The notes beneath the pieces are model-generated. The model had not been told where the DNA came from and ran no database searches. It saw only the letters and a list, made by a program, of their open reading frames with translations. A program made the position numbers and the translations under genes. A DNA stretch of 8,581 nucleotides from Eubacteriales Family XIII. Incertae Sedis bacterium (GTDB taxonomy: Bacteria > Bacillota > Clostridia > Peptostreptococcales > Anaerovoracaceae), in the NCBI GenBank assembly GCA_031283865.1, contig JAITAX010000059.1, forward strand, positions 1 through 8,581, written 5' to 3'. This document shows, piece after piece, positions 1 through 6,935 of this stretch (its first letter is position 1; each line of letters starts with the position of its first letter).

Positions 1-438
1 CTGTGGTGGAACTCCGTTTCGCGTCTCTCCGCGCTGGACCCCTCTCTGTTCTTCTTGCAGAATACGCACTGCGAGGCGGAGGGCTTCGCGATCTGCGGCT
101 CGCGGGGCTGGATCTGCCCCGGCGACGGCAATTTCAAGGCGGAGGACGAAAAGATCTACGCGCGCGAGCTGAGGCGTCTCGAGATGTCGCTGGCCTCGGC
201 CGAGCAGGCCGGCTTCGCGCGGAAGATCGTCATGCTGCACTTCCCGCCCACGAACGACAAGAAAGAGGATTCCGGCTTCACGAAGCTGATTCGCGCATAC
301 GGCGCGCAGCGCGTCGTGTACGGACACCTGCACGGCGCCGACGTGTTTGGGCGCAGCCTGCGCGGCTCGCATTACGGCGTGGAATACAACTTGGTTTCAC
401 TCGACTATCTTGCCTGTACGCCGCTGAAGCTCACGTGA
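1..438 (+). CDS. Metallophosphoesterase, C-terminal part (5' end outside window)
   Basis: The frame is open from base 1 to the TGA at 436-438, giving 145 visible residues; the start lies left of the window. The first visible residues, LWWNSVSRL, fit the stretch just after the GNHD metal-binding motif of calcineurin-like phosphoesterases, so the N-terminal metal motifs are probably just outside. Two later family motifs are visible: HFPP (His at 238-240) and GHLHG (His codons at 325-327 and 331-333), which supply metal ligands in this fold. The layout, including CGSRGW and a helix rich in Glu/Arg before HFPP, resembles the small predicted phosphohydrolases of the COG1768 type (about 230 residues). 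The substrate cannot be told. The stop is 84 bases before deoB on the same strand and no terminator is visible, so co-transcription is possible. The assignment to the superfamily is firm; the subfamily is from memory. Confidence 0.85.
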   Translation: MWWNSVSRLSALDPSLFFLQNTHCEAEGFAICGSRGWICPGDGNFKAEDEKIYARELRRLEMSLASAEQAGFARKIVMLHFPPTNDKKEDSGFTKLIRAYGAQRVVYGHLHGADVFGRSLRGSHYGVEYNLVSLDYLACTPLKLT

Positions 439-512
439 ATGCGGGCGCGCGGAACGGGCCGCGAAGCGACGGCGAACCAAAGACCGCTGAATCGGAACGA
501 AACTGAAATATT

Positions 513-516
513 GGAG
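513..516 (+). promoter_or_regulatory. Ribosome binding site deciding the deoB start
   Basis: GGAG sits 6 bases before the ATG at 523. The in-frame ATG at 439 has no comparable purine-rich site at the right distance and would add 28 residues foreign to the family. Confidence 0.7.
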
Positions 517-522
517 AAAATC

Positions 523-1689
523 ATGAAAAGAGTAACGATCATCGTCATCGACAGCCTTGGGATCGGCGCCCTGCCGGACGCCGAAAGCTACGGCGACGCG
601 GGCGCCGACACCCTGTTGCACATCCTCGACGCCTCGCCGGGGCTTTTGATACCGAACCTGCTGTCGCTCGGCCTCGGAAACATAAGCGGCGCGGCGGGGG
701 GCCGCTATGCGGTACCGGCGCCGCGCGGCGCATACGCGCGCCTTTCGGAGGCTTCAAAGGGCAAGGATACGATTACGGGGCATTGGGAAATCGCGGGCCT
801 CTTCACCGAGGTCCCGTTTAAGACGCGCGAACGCTTCCCGGACGATTTCATGCGGGCCTTTGCGGCGCGCATAGGCGTGGGAACGCTCGGCAATTATGCC
901 GCTTCGGGTACCGTAATCATTGAGGAGCTTGGACCCGAACACGAGCGCACGGGAAAGCCCATCGTATACACATCGGCGGACAGCGTCTTTCAAATCGCCG
1001 CCAACACCGCCGTGATCCCGCTCGAAAGGCTCTACGAAATCTGCCGCGTCGCGCGAGAGATGCTGACGGGCGACCTGTCGACGGGCCGCGTGATCGCGCG
1101 GCCCTACGCGATTGAGAACGGCAAGCGCGTCAGGACCTCGGATCGAAAGGACTACGCGGTGTCGCCGAGCGGCCCGACCCTGCTCGACCATGTGAAAGAG
1201 GCCGGCCTGACGGTCTGCGCCATCGGCAAGATCAGCGACATATTCAACGCGCGGGGCATTACGGAATCCGTCCATACGACCGACAACGCGGACGGCGTCG
1301 ACAAGACCGTCGAAGCCCTCAAGCGGGATTTCGGCGGCCTCATCTTCACGAATCTCGTAGATTTCGACTCGAAGTTCGGACATCGCAGGGACGTGCTCGG
1401 CTACGGCGGCGCGCTCGCGGAATTTGACGCGCGCCTGCCCGAGCTGATTGCGGCGATGGGCGCGGACGAGATGCTGATCCTCTGCGCCGACCACGGCAAC
1501 GACCCCGTACACAGCGGCTGGGACCACACGCGCGAAGCCGTGCCCGCCCTCCTGTACGGCGCGGGCATAAGGCCCGTCGATCTGGGCGTCAGGGACAGCT
1601 TTGCCGATATAGGCGCGACGGCGGCCGAGGCGCTTAGCGCCGCGCCCGCCGCCATAGGGCGAAGCTTCCTCGCGCAGATCGCGCGCTGA
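523..1689 (+). CDS. deoB: Phosphopentomutase DeoB
   Basis: This 388-residue protein, about the usual family length, interconverts (deoxy)ribose 1-phosphate and 5-phosphate in the cytosol, linking nucleoside breakdown to the pentose phosphate pathway. Motifs run in the expected order: VIDSLGIGALPDAESYGD near the N-terminus with metal ligand Asp10; GKDTITGHWE with Thr83, aligning with the phosphorylated Thr85 of the Bacillus cereus enzyme; YTSADSVFQIAA; VDFDSKFGHRRD with Asp282 and His287; CADHGND with Asp323 and His324; and WDHTRE with His335. The spacing of the last five ligands equals that of the B. cereus enzyme as I recall it, so all catalytic residues are present. The ATG at 523 is chosen over an in-frame ATG at 439 because protein similarity begins there and GGAG lies 6 bases upstream. 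The gene ends 11 bases before the convergent aminopeptidase gene, with no clear terminator between them. Confidence 0.97.
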   Translation: MKRVTIIVIDSLGIGALPDAESYGDAGADTLLHILDASPGLLIPNLLSLGLGNISGAAGGRYAVPAPRGAYARLSEASKGKDTITGHWEIAGLFTEVPFKTRERFPDDFMRAFAARIGVGTLGNYAASGTVIIEELGPEHERTGKPIVYTSADSVFQIAANTAVIPLERLYEICRVAREMLTGDLSTGRVIARPYAIENGKRVRTSDRKDYAVSPSGPTLLDHVKEAGLTVCAIGKISDIFNARGITESVHTTDNADGVDKTVEALKRDFGGLIFTNLVDFDSKFGHRRDVLGYGGALAEFDARLPELIAAMGADEMLILCADHGNDPVHSGWDHTREAVPALLYGAGIRPVDLGVRDSFADIGATAAEALSAAPAAIGRSFLAQIAR

Positions 1690-1700
1690 GGCCGAGGCGC

Positions 1701-2810
1701 TTACTTCAAACGCTCGGGATTCAGGCAGTCCAGCTCCGGCGTGACGAACAGCCCGTCCTTGCGGATGAGCGCGTCGTCAAACCAAATCTCGCCGCCGCCG
1801 TAATCCGGGCGCTGTATCATGACGAGGTCCCAGTGCACCGCGGACTTGTTGCCGTTGAAAGCGTCTTCGTAGGCCGCGCCCGGCGTCAGGTGGAAGCTGC
1901 CCGCAATCTTCTCGTCGAAGAGCGTGTCTTTCATCGGTTGCAGCACGTAGGGGTTCACGCCGAGCGCGAACTCGCCGAAGAAGCGCGCGCCCTCATCCGT
2001 GTCGAGCAGCTCATTTATGCGCGCGCTGTCGTTGGCGCTCGCTTTCACGATCTTGCCGTTTTCGACCTCGAAGACGATGCGCTCAAACGTAAAGCCCTGC
2101 TCCTCGGACGGCGTGTTGTAGGCGATGCGCCCGTTCACGGAATCCCTGACGGGCGCGGTGTAGACCTCGCCGTCGGGGATGTTTTTCTCCCCCGCGCATT
2201 TGATGGCGGGGATGTCCTTGATCGAAAAGCTGAGGTCCGTGCCGGGGCCTTTGAGGCGGACCCTGTCCGTGCGGTTCATCAGGTCGACGAGCGCGTCCAT
2301 GGCCTCCGACATCTTGCCGTAGTCAAGGGTGCAGACGTCGAAATAGAAATCCTCGAAGCCCTCTAAGCTCATGCCCGCGAGCTGCGCCATGGCGTCGTTC
2401 GGGTAGCGCAGGACCACCCATTTGGTGTGGTTCACGCGGTAGTCGAGCACGGGTCTCAGACCCCTGTTGTACAGGTTCAGCCTTTCAGGCGGCACGTCCG
2501 CGAGTTCGGAGCTGTTCAGCCCGCCGCGGACGGCGATGTAGGCGTCCATGCCTTTCATCTGGGCCAGCCCGTATTCTTTCATAAACGCGACCTGCTCCTC
2601 CCCGCAGCCGAGCAGTATCTCGCGCGTGATTGACGAATCGCGAATCTCCGCGAAAGGCAGACCGCCGGCCGCGTAGATATCCTTGATGAGTTTGCGCACC
2701 AGCGGTTTGCAAGGCTCCCCCTCATAGGAAACAAGGACCTTTTCGCCCTTTTGCACGCCGCAGGAGTAGCCGACGAGCGCCTGTGACAGCTTGTTTATTC
2801 TTTCATCCAT
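1701..2810 (-). CDS. Aminopeptidase, peptidase family M29
   Basis: This 369-residue protein matches the M29 family of dinuclear-metal aminopeptidases (AmpS/PepS/aminopeptidase T type), cytosolic enzymes that remove N-terminal residues from peptides. The N-terminal half has the family pattern of a Rossmann-like domain (GVQKGEKVLV, then AAGGLPF and a MDAYIAVRGG segment). Candidate metal and catalytic residues appear in order: Glu215 in NIPDGEV, Glu280 in RFFGEFALG, His307 in SFHL, Tyr314, and His326 plus Asp328 in VHWDLV. Their spacing fits the family, so the enzyme looks active. Length is slightly short of the usual 400 or so. There is no signal peptide. The ATG at 2810 is preceded on the - strand by AAAGGAG at 2829-2823, a rather long 12-base spacer, but no better in-frame start exists. 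The gene is transcribed alone from the divergent region. The exact peptide specificity is unknown. Confidence 0.93.
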   Translation of the reverse strand: MDERINKLSQALVGYSCGVQKGEKVLVSYEGEPCKPLVRKLIKDIYAAGGLPFAEIRDSSITREILLGCGEEQVAFMKEYGLAQMKGMDAYIAVRGGLNSSELADVPPERLNLYNRGLRPVLDYRVNHTKWVVLRYPNDAMAQLAGMSLEGFEDFYFDVCTLDYGKMSEAMDALVDLMNRTDRVRLKGPGTDLSFSIKDIPAIKCAGEKNIPDGEVYTAPVRDSVNGRIAYNTPSEEQGFTFERIVFEVENGKIVKASANDSARINELLDTDEGARFFGEFALGVNPYVLQPMKDTLFDEKIAGSFHLTPGAAYEDAFNGNKSAVHWDLVMIQRPDYGGGEIWFDDALIRKDGLFVTPELDCLNPERLK

Positions 2811-2822
2811 GATTTCAATAAT

Positions 2823-2829
2823 CTCCTTT
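2823..2829 (-). promoter_or_regulatory. Ribosome binding site of the aminopeptidase gene
   Basis: The - strand reads AAAGGAG, a strong Shine-Dalgarno match, 12 bases before the ATG at 2810. The spacer is longer than the common 5 to 9 bases. Confidence 0.6.
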
Positions 2830-2850
2830 CAGTCCGATGTATACTTTCGC

Positions 2851-2888
2851 GCCGCCTGCCGAACTCTGCGCCCGCTGTCGCAGGCGGC
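2851..2888. repeat. 9-bp perfect inverted repeat in the predicted aminopeptidase leader
   Basis: GCCGCCTGC at 2851-2859 is the exact reverse complement of GCAGGCGGC at 2880-2888, separated by 20 bases. On the - strand it falls between the predicted transcription start (about 2913) and the Shine-Dalgarno site at 2829-2823, so it would form a GC-rich stem in the leader RNA. No T-run follows on either strand, so it is not a simple intrinsic terminator. It could be a stabilising or regulatory hairpin, or an operator for a dimeric regulator. Confidence 0.6.
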
Positions 2889-2919
2889 AAGTGATATCCC
2901 AAATGCTTCGCCGGATACA

Positions 2920-2928
2920 ATTATAGCA
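2920..2928 (-). promoter_or_regulatory. Extended -10 promoter element facing the aminopeptidase gene
   Basis: Read on the - strand this is TGCTATAAT, a perfect extended -10 (TGn plus consensus TATAAT). The -35 region is poor: CTGTCT at 2949-2944 with an 18-base spacer matches only half of TTGACA, which is common for extended -10 promoters. Transcription would start near 2913 and leave a leader of about 100 bases before the ATG at 2810. Confidence 0.55.
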
Positions 2929-2965
2929 ATTTTCGCACGAAAAAGACAGCTTTTTTTGCGCATAT

Positions 2966-2994
2966 TTGACTTGCGGTACGGAATGTGCTATATT
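2966..2994 (+). promoter_or_regulatory. Sigma-A/sigma-70 type promoter of the lipid kinase gene
   Basis: TTGACT at 2966-2971, a 17-base spacer, then TATATT at 2989-2994, preceded by TGC at 2986-2988, make a near-consensus extended -10 promoter. A and T tracts at 2940-2957 lie where an UP element would be. The predicted start of transcription is about 3001, giving a leader of only about 20 bases before the ATG at 3021. Because the -10 element covers the GTG at 2985, that upstream in-frame codon cannot be the translation start from this promoter. Confidence 0.75.
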
Positions 2995-3020
2995 GTTCTG
3001 TATACAGAAAGCGAGAGTGC

Positions 3021-4016
3021 ATGAAACACATCTTCATCCTGAATCCGGCCGCCGGCCAAGGCGCCGCAGTCAAGAAATGCCTGCCCGCCATTATGGAAGC
3101 CGTAAAATTCGAGGAACTCGATTATGTGCTGCACCGTACCACGGGTCCGCAGGAGGCGGAATTTTACGTTCGTGAGAAATGCGCCGAACTGCCGTCCGCG
3201 CAGCTGCGCTTTTACGCCTGCGGCGGCGACGGCACCGCGAACGAGGTGATGAACGGCATCTACGGCTTTCCGAACGCGGAGATGAGCGTTTTGCCGGCCG
3301 GAACCGGCAACGACCTCGTGCGCAGCTTCGCGCCCCTGCGCGATTTCCGCGATGTCAGGCGGCTCGTCTCCGGCGCGGCGGTGCCCATGGACGCGATTGC
3401 CTATACGTTCTATGATGAAGTCGCGGGCGCGGACCGGTGCAAGCTCGCCGCAAACATGTGCAACCTCGGCTTCGATTCGGAGGCGGCGGCATGGGCGGAA
3501 CGCTTGAAAGCCTACCCGCTCATCAGCGGCGCGGCGGCCTATATCGGCGGCGTGGGCGTCGCGCTCCTGCGCAAGAGGGCCTTGGATCTGCAGCTCAGCT
3601 TCGATGACGGGGAGGTGTTGCAGGAGAAAATCCTGCTGACCGCGGTCGCGAACGGCGCCTATTGCGGGGGCGGCTTCAAGGGCGCGCCCGATGCCGACCC
3701 GAGGGACGGCGTGCTGGACGTGTTCATTGCAAAGGACGTGACGCGCCGCACCTTTCTGTCCCTCCTGCCGCAGTACCACGCGGGGAAGCATTTCACGGAG
3801 CCGCGCGCAAAGGACATACTGCTCTGCAAGCGTTGCAAAGGGCTGCGCGTTTCGTCGCGCGAACAGATGCACATTGCCGTGGACGGGGAGGTTTTCCTCA
3901 CGAGAAGCGCCTCTTTCAAGCTCGTGCCGCACGCGATCCGGTTCGCGCTCCCCTTGACGGAAGCGCGGATTGCCGAAGCGCAGGATGCGGAAATGACAAG
4001 CTTCGAATCAATCTAA
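3021..4016 (+). CDS. Diacylglycerol/lipid kinase family protein (DagK/YegS-like)
   Basis: This 331-residue protein has the DAGK catalytic fold, whose members phosphorylate diacylglycerol or related lipids with ATP at the inner membrane face, usually to recycle diacylglycerol into phosphatidic acid. The visible signature is complete: FILNPAAGQG at residues 5-14 (phosphate-binding turn), CGGDGTANEV at 67-76, LPAGTGNDLVRSF at 91-103, the NGAYCGGGFKGAP segment at 211-223 followed by DADPRDGVLDV, and VDGE at 287-290, which carries the conserved acidic residues of the second domain. No membrane segment is seen. The C-terminal tail after residue 305 is acidic and not conserved in my reading. The ATG at 3021 is chosen because homology begins at MKHIFILN and the promoter -10 covers the earlier GTG. 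Its ribosome site is weak. It overlaps the convergent DHH gene by 9 bases. The lipid substrate is not determined. Confidence 0.92.
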   Translation: MKHIFILNPAAGQGAAVKKCLPAIMEAVKFEELDYVLHRTTGPQEAEFYVREKCAELPSAQLRFYACGGDGTANEVMNGIYGFPNAEMSVLPAGTGNDLVRSFAPLRDFRDVRRLVSGAAVPMDAIAYTFYDEVAGADRCKLAANMCNLGFDSEAAAWAERLKAYPLISGAAAYIGGVGVALLRKRALDLQLSFDDGEVLQEKILLTAVANGAYCGGGFKGAPDADPRDGVLDVFIAKDVTRRTFLSLLPQYHAGKHFTEPRAKDILLCKRCKGLRVSSREQMHIAVDGEVFLTRSASFKLVPHAIRFALPLTEARIAEAQDAEMTSFESI

Positions 4017-5498
4017 CAATTCATAGCTCTTCGCAAATATATCCTGTCTCACAATATAACAATCCTTGTAATCGCCCTCGTTCGCGACAAGGTAATCGCC
4101 CTTGCCGCCGTAAAAATATTTTTCCGTGTCCCAATAGCTGAAAACTTGCGTGTCCTTTGTCAGCGCCGCCGCGCGCACAAGCTTCGTGTCTTTCGGCTCA
4201 CAGAGCTTCGCGGCGGACGAAATCGTCTTCCGCTCGCCCGTCACGCGATTTAACAGTGCGGGCGCGTATTCCGTTTCCCGGCGGTAGGCTTCGTCCCGGG
4301 CGATGTAGCTGCTTTCGAATTTGTCCCGCAGAATAGGGTAGACTTCCCCCATCATGCCTATCATCAGGTATACGGTCTCACCCGTAAGGGTGTCTATATC
4401 GCCCTCCAAGGTGCGGACGGTGATCTTCGTTCCCGCGGGAAAAATATCCGCGCTCTTGGCGTACCCGACCGGCAGCGGCAGTTTTTTGTACAAGGGCATT
4501 GCGTCAAAGTCGATGTGATTGTTGTCGGCGTAGATCAAGTCGTAATTGTCCAGATAAGCGCGGATGCGGGTCTTCAGATATTCCTCCGGCGAAGCGCCCC
4601 CGGAAACTTTCGCGATGCCGTCAAAGCTCAAAAACCCGCCGGCTTTCTCGATGTTGCCGCCTCCGCTCCCGGCGTCCCGGCAGAGAAACCCGGCGATTTC
4701 ACCGGACATGATCTCCCGCGCGCTGCTGCGAACGGACAATTTGATTCCGTGCCGCTGAAAACAATAGACCACGCAGCAGTCTATATTGACGACCTGCCGC
4801 GCGATGTCGCTCGTGAAACCCAGCAGATTCGGGTCGCAGGGCCGGGCGCGGAACAGACCGATATTGCCGATGTATTCTCGGTCGCGCAGCGCCTCGCCGA
4901 TGATGTCCAATTCCTCGGGCGTAATCGCGGAATTTTCGAGCTTGCGAATCAAGCCGGCGTCGTTCGGGATGTCCGCCAAGTCGCGGTCCAGCGGGTGACG
5001 AAGCTCGGACAGGCCGTTTGTGTCGGTGAACAGGCCGTAATAGAGAGCGGTTTGGACGCGGTCGTCCATGGCGAGCTGCTCTTTGCGCAGCAGATCCCAG
5101 ACGAGCGTGGCGCAGCTTGCCAAGGCGGGCCGTATGATCGTGTTTTCGCTTTCCGGTATCTCCGGGCGGTGGTGATCGATCACGACGACGGCCGCGCCGG
5201 CCGGAATCTCAAAATTCGTCACGTTTCCCGCGCCGCGCTGACAGTCCACGGTGATGAGCAAATCCGTTTCCGGCGGCAGCGCTTCGGCATGGCTGATTTC
5301 AATATTCAGCCGGTCTAACAGGATGAGCAGGCTCGGCTTGGAGATTTTCGCCGCGCCGCCGTAGAGCAGCGCGACATCCGCGCCGAGCGCGCGCAAACAG
5401 CATTGGAGCGCGAAGCCGGAGCAAATCGCGTCCGCGTCGGGAATGTCGTGGCATTGGATTGCGATACGGCTGTATTTCGCCAATTCTTTTATTTTCAT
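4008..5498 (-). CDS. DHH/DHHA1 phosphoesterase with duplicated C-terminal phage-type domain
   Basis: The 496-residue product begins with a DHH phosphoesterase domain: CHDIPDADA at residues 16-24 (metal residues His17, Asp21, Asp23), VDCQ with Asp85, IDHHRP with Asp108-His109-His110, and FTDTNG with Asp159. A DHHA1 substrate domain follows, ending in GSGGGNIEKAGG at 277-288; the usual motif is GGGH, so Asn282 replaces the conserved His. Relatives (NrnA, GdpP) hydrolyse pAp, nanoRNA or cyclic dinucleotides with Mn2+ in the cytosol; the substrate here is unknown. About 160 extra residues hold two related modules: KITVRTLEGD...GMMGEVYP...FESSY at 358-398 and GDYLVANEGD...YIVRQDIFAKSYE at 467-493. 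Both resemble the GDYII-GE-YP-KPDIFEKTYE domain common in small phage proteins. The ATG lies 6 bases after the propeller stop with only a weak GGGG site, suggesting translational coupling. The 3' end overlaps the lipid kinase gene by 9 bases. Confidence 0.9.
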   Translation of the reverse strand: MKIKELAKYSRIAIQCHDIPDADAICSGFALQCCLRALGADVALLYGGAAKISKPSLLILLDRLNIEISHAEALPPETDLLITVDCQRGAGNVTNFEIPAGAAVVVIDHHRPEIPESENTIIRPALASCATLVWDLLRKEQLAMDDRVQTALYYGLFTDTNGLSELRHPLDRDLADIPNDAGLIRKLENSAITPEELDIIGEALRDREYIGNIGLFRARPCDPNLLGFTSDIARQVVNIDCCVVYCFQRHGIKLSVRSSAREIMSGEIAGFLCRDAGSGGGNIEKAGGFLSFDGIAKVSGGASPEEYLKTRIRAYLDNYDLIYADNNHIDFDAMPLYKKLPLPVGYAKSADIFPAGTKITVRTLEGDIDTLTGETVYLMIGMMGEVYPILRDKFESSYIARDEAYRRETEYAPALLNRVTGERKTISSAAKLCEPKDTKLVRAAALTKDTQVFSYWDTEKYFYGGKGDYLVANEGDYKDCYIVRQDIFAKSYELLD

Positions 5499-5504
5499 TA
5501 AATT

Positions 5505-6923
5505 CTACCCCGCGTTAAATTTGCGTTTTTCGTCCGGCGTCAGCATTCTGTCTCCGAGCCGTTCCCTTGCCAGATCCGTCAGTTCCCGGATGTCCCGGAG
5601 CTTGACCGCTCTCAAACTGCCGCCGCTGTCGAGCACCGGCGTCCCGTCGTCCGTTTTCCCCAAAAATCCCGGCAGATACGCCGCCGTTTCCAAACTTGCC
5701 GAATCCAGCAGCAAGGTATACCGTTCGGAAGACGATGAAACGTAGTCGGCGGCGATGTATGCGCCGAGTTTCTCCGTCTCCGCCAAAAACCCGTTTTCGT
5801 CAAAGGCGCGGACAAACGCGCCGTCCAAGCTGTACGCCGCCGCGTCGCCGTGCATCGGGGAAATGAAAACCCGGCCGTCCGTAAAATACGCCTCTGCCGG
5901 CCCGACGACCGCAAAGTCGAACCGCTTGTCAACAACGCCTTTTTCCGCCGTGAACACCGCGCCGTTCGCGCCGTCGGAGACGGCGAACGCAAAGACGTCG
6001 CCGCCGATTTTGTCCGCGCCGATGAGTTCTCCGGCGCCGATTTCGCTTCCGTCAAAAAACGCGCGCCCGTTTTCGACGGTCAGCAGCCCTCCGCCGAGCG
6101 GCAGGGCGCAGTCGGCGCCGGGATCCGCCGAAGCCTCCGCCGCGGGCCGCGCCGACGCCAAGTCATACAGCGTGACCGCGCCGTCCGCTTCCAACACGCT
6201 CACGCCGAAAGGCGCGCAGAAGACGGATTTGCCTCCCGGCTTCCCCTGTTTCTCCAAAAGCAAGGCGCCGTCAAGGCCGGAATAGAGCCGCAGCCGATCT
6301 TCGTACAGCACGGCCACATTGCCGCTCTGCTCGTCATACCGCGTATCTTTGACGGCCAACGGGTCGGGAAAACCGACCTCCGCCACGATATTGCCCCGCA
6401 AATCGCACAAGCGCAGCCCGGTATAGGCGTAAAACGCCGCCCGATCCGTCGCCGGGTTTATTTTGGCTTCCGAAAAGCTGTAAGAGGGGTCATAGGTCGA
6501 CAGCGTTTCCTCGGAATGGTCCATGCGTTTCAAAATCCGCACGGTTTTGGCGTCATAGCTGCCCGTCAAGGCGTAGTTCTCGCTTATGTCCGCGAAGTGG
6601 CAGGCGTAGCCGGATTGATAGGCCCGCATGTTCGCGCCGGCGAATCTGTAGGGCCCGGAGCTTTCGCAGAGGATGAAAGTATCTTCGTTTTTTCCGAATG
6701 TCTCAACGCGCCCGCCGGCGGACGCCGCGTAAGAAACCGCGCCCGTTTCGGCGTCTACGGCCATGATTTGGTCCTCAAAGGCGACGTACAGCCCGTCCGC
6801 CGCAATCAAGGGAACAAACCGGGACACATCGGATTCGTAGCGCGTGATCGTCTCGCCGCTCTCCGTGTCGCAGAGAATGAAGCCGGAATAGTACGGCTCT
6901 CTTTCCACCACCGCGAAAGCCAA
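5505..6923 (-). CDS. Beta-propeller C-terminal part of the TIR-propeller gene (after internal TAG)
   Basis: This open stretch of about 472 residues continues, in the same frame, the TIR gene that stops at 6935-6933. Its sequence is made of degenerate WD40/PQQ-like beta-propeller blades, recognisable as alternating hydrophobic strands with turns such as LCDTESGE, AVDAETGA, LYDLASA and LYSGLDGA. The last 29 residues, a helical stretch ending LTPDEKRKFNAG, resemble the A..L..R.LTPEE..Y tail found at the end of many bacterial conflict-type WD40 proteins, so the C-terminus seems intact. It ends with TAG, 6 bases before the DHH gene. The first possible start is a TTG at 6923 without a good ribosome site; a separate product would require re-initiation and would lack the TIR and membrane segments. 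More likely it was, or is by read-through, residues 475-946 of one protein. Confidence 0.75.
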   Translation of the reverse strand: MAFAVVEREPYYSGFILCDTESGETITRYESDVSRFVPLIAADGLYVAFEDQIMAVDAETGAVSYAASAGGRVETFGKNEDTFILCESSGPYRFAGANMRAYQSGYACHFADISENYALTGSYDAKTVRILKRMDHSEETLSTYDPSYSFSEAKINPATDRAAFYAYTGLRLCDLRGNIVAEVGFPDPLAVKDTRYDEQSGNVAVLYEDRLRLYSGLDGALLLEKQGKPGGKSVFCAPFGVSVLEADGAVTLYDLASARPAAEASADPGADCALPLGGGLLTVENGRAFFDGSEIGAGELIGADKIGGDVFAFAVSDGANGAVFTAEKGVVDKRFDFAVVGPAEAYFTDGRVFISPMHGDAAAYSLDGAFVRAFDENGFLAETEKLGAYIAADYVSSSSERYTLLLDSASLETAAYLPGFLGKTDDGTPVLDSGGSLRAVKLRDIRELTDLARERLGDRMLTPDEKRKFNAG

Positions 6924-6932
6924 AAGGTTCCG

Positions 6933-6935
6933 CTA
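6933..6935 (-). other. In-frame TAG splitting the TIR-propeller gene
   Basis: The codon at 6935-6933 is codon 471 of a reading frame that would otherwise run from 8345 to 5505 (946 residues). The reading across it is VHFSGGF, stop, RNLLAFAVVE, which has the strand-turn-strand pattern of a single propeller blade (compare F-s-x-G-x-LAF). Both sides are in the same frame, so an indel in the neighbouring TTTT run cannot explain it; a single base change (for example CAG, TCG or TTG to TAG) can. It could be a real inactivating mutation, a consensus error, or a read-through site. Confidence 0.85.

Noticed and set aside
754..1527. Long - strand open frame of 257 codons opposite deoB
   Set aside because: It lies wholly antisense to a clearly conserved enzyme, has no recognisable motif, and such frames are common in GC-rich DNA.
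1629..1641. GGCGC-TTA-GCGCC hairpin near the end of deoB as a terminator
   Set aside because: It lies inside the coding region, 5 bp only, and no T-run follows on either strand.
2940..2957. AAAAAG-ACAG-CTTTTTTT as an intrinsic terminator or repeat element
   Set aside because: The stem is almost all A-T and sits just upstream of the rightward -35 element, where an AT-rich UP-like segment is a simpler reading.
2988..3932. Long - strand open frame of 314 codons opposite the lipid kinase gene
   Set aside because: It mirrors the kinase gene codon pattern, has no recognisable domain and lacks a good ribosome site.
4515..5318. Long + strand open frame of 267 codons inside the DHH gene
   Set aside because: It is antisense to a gene with all DHH motifs; the composition is that of a GC-rich shadow frame.
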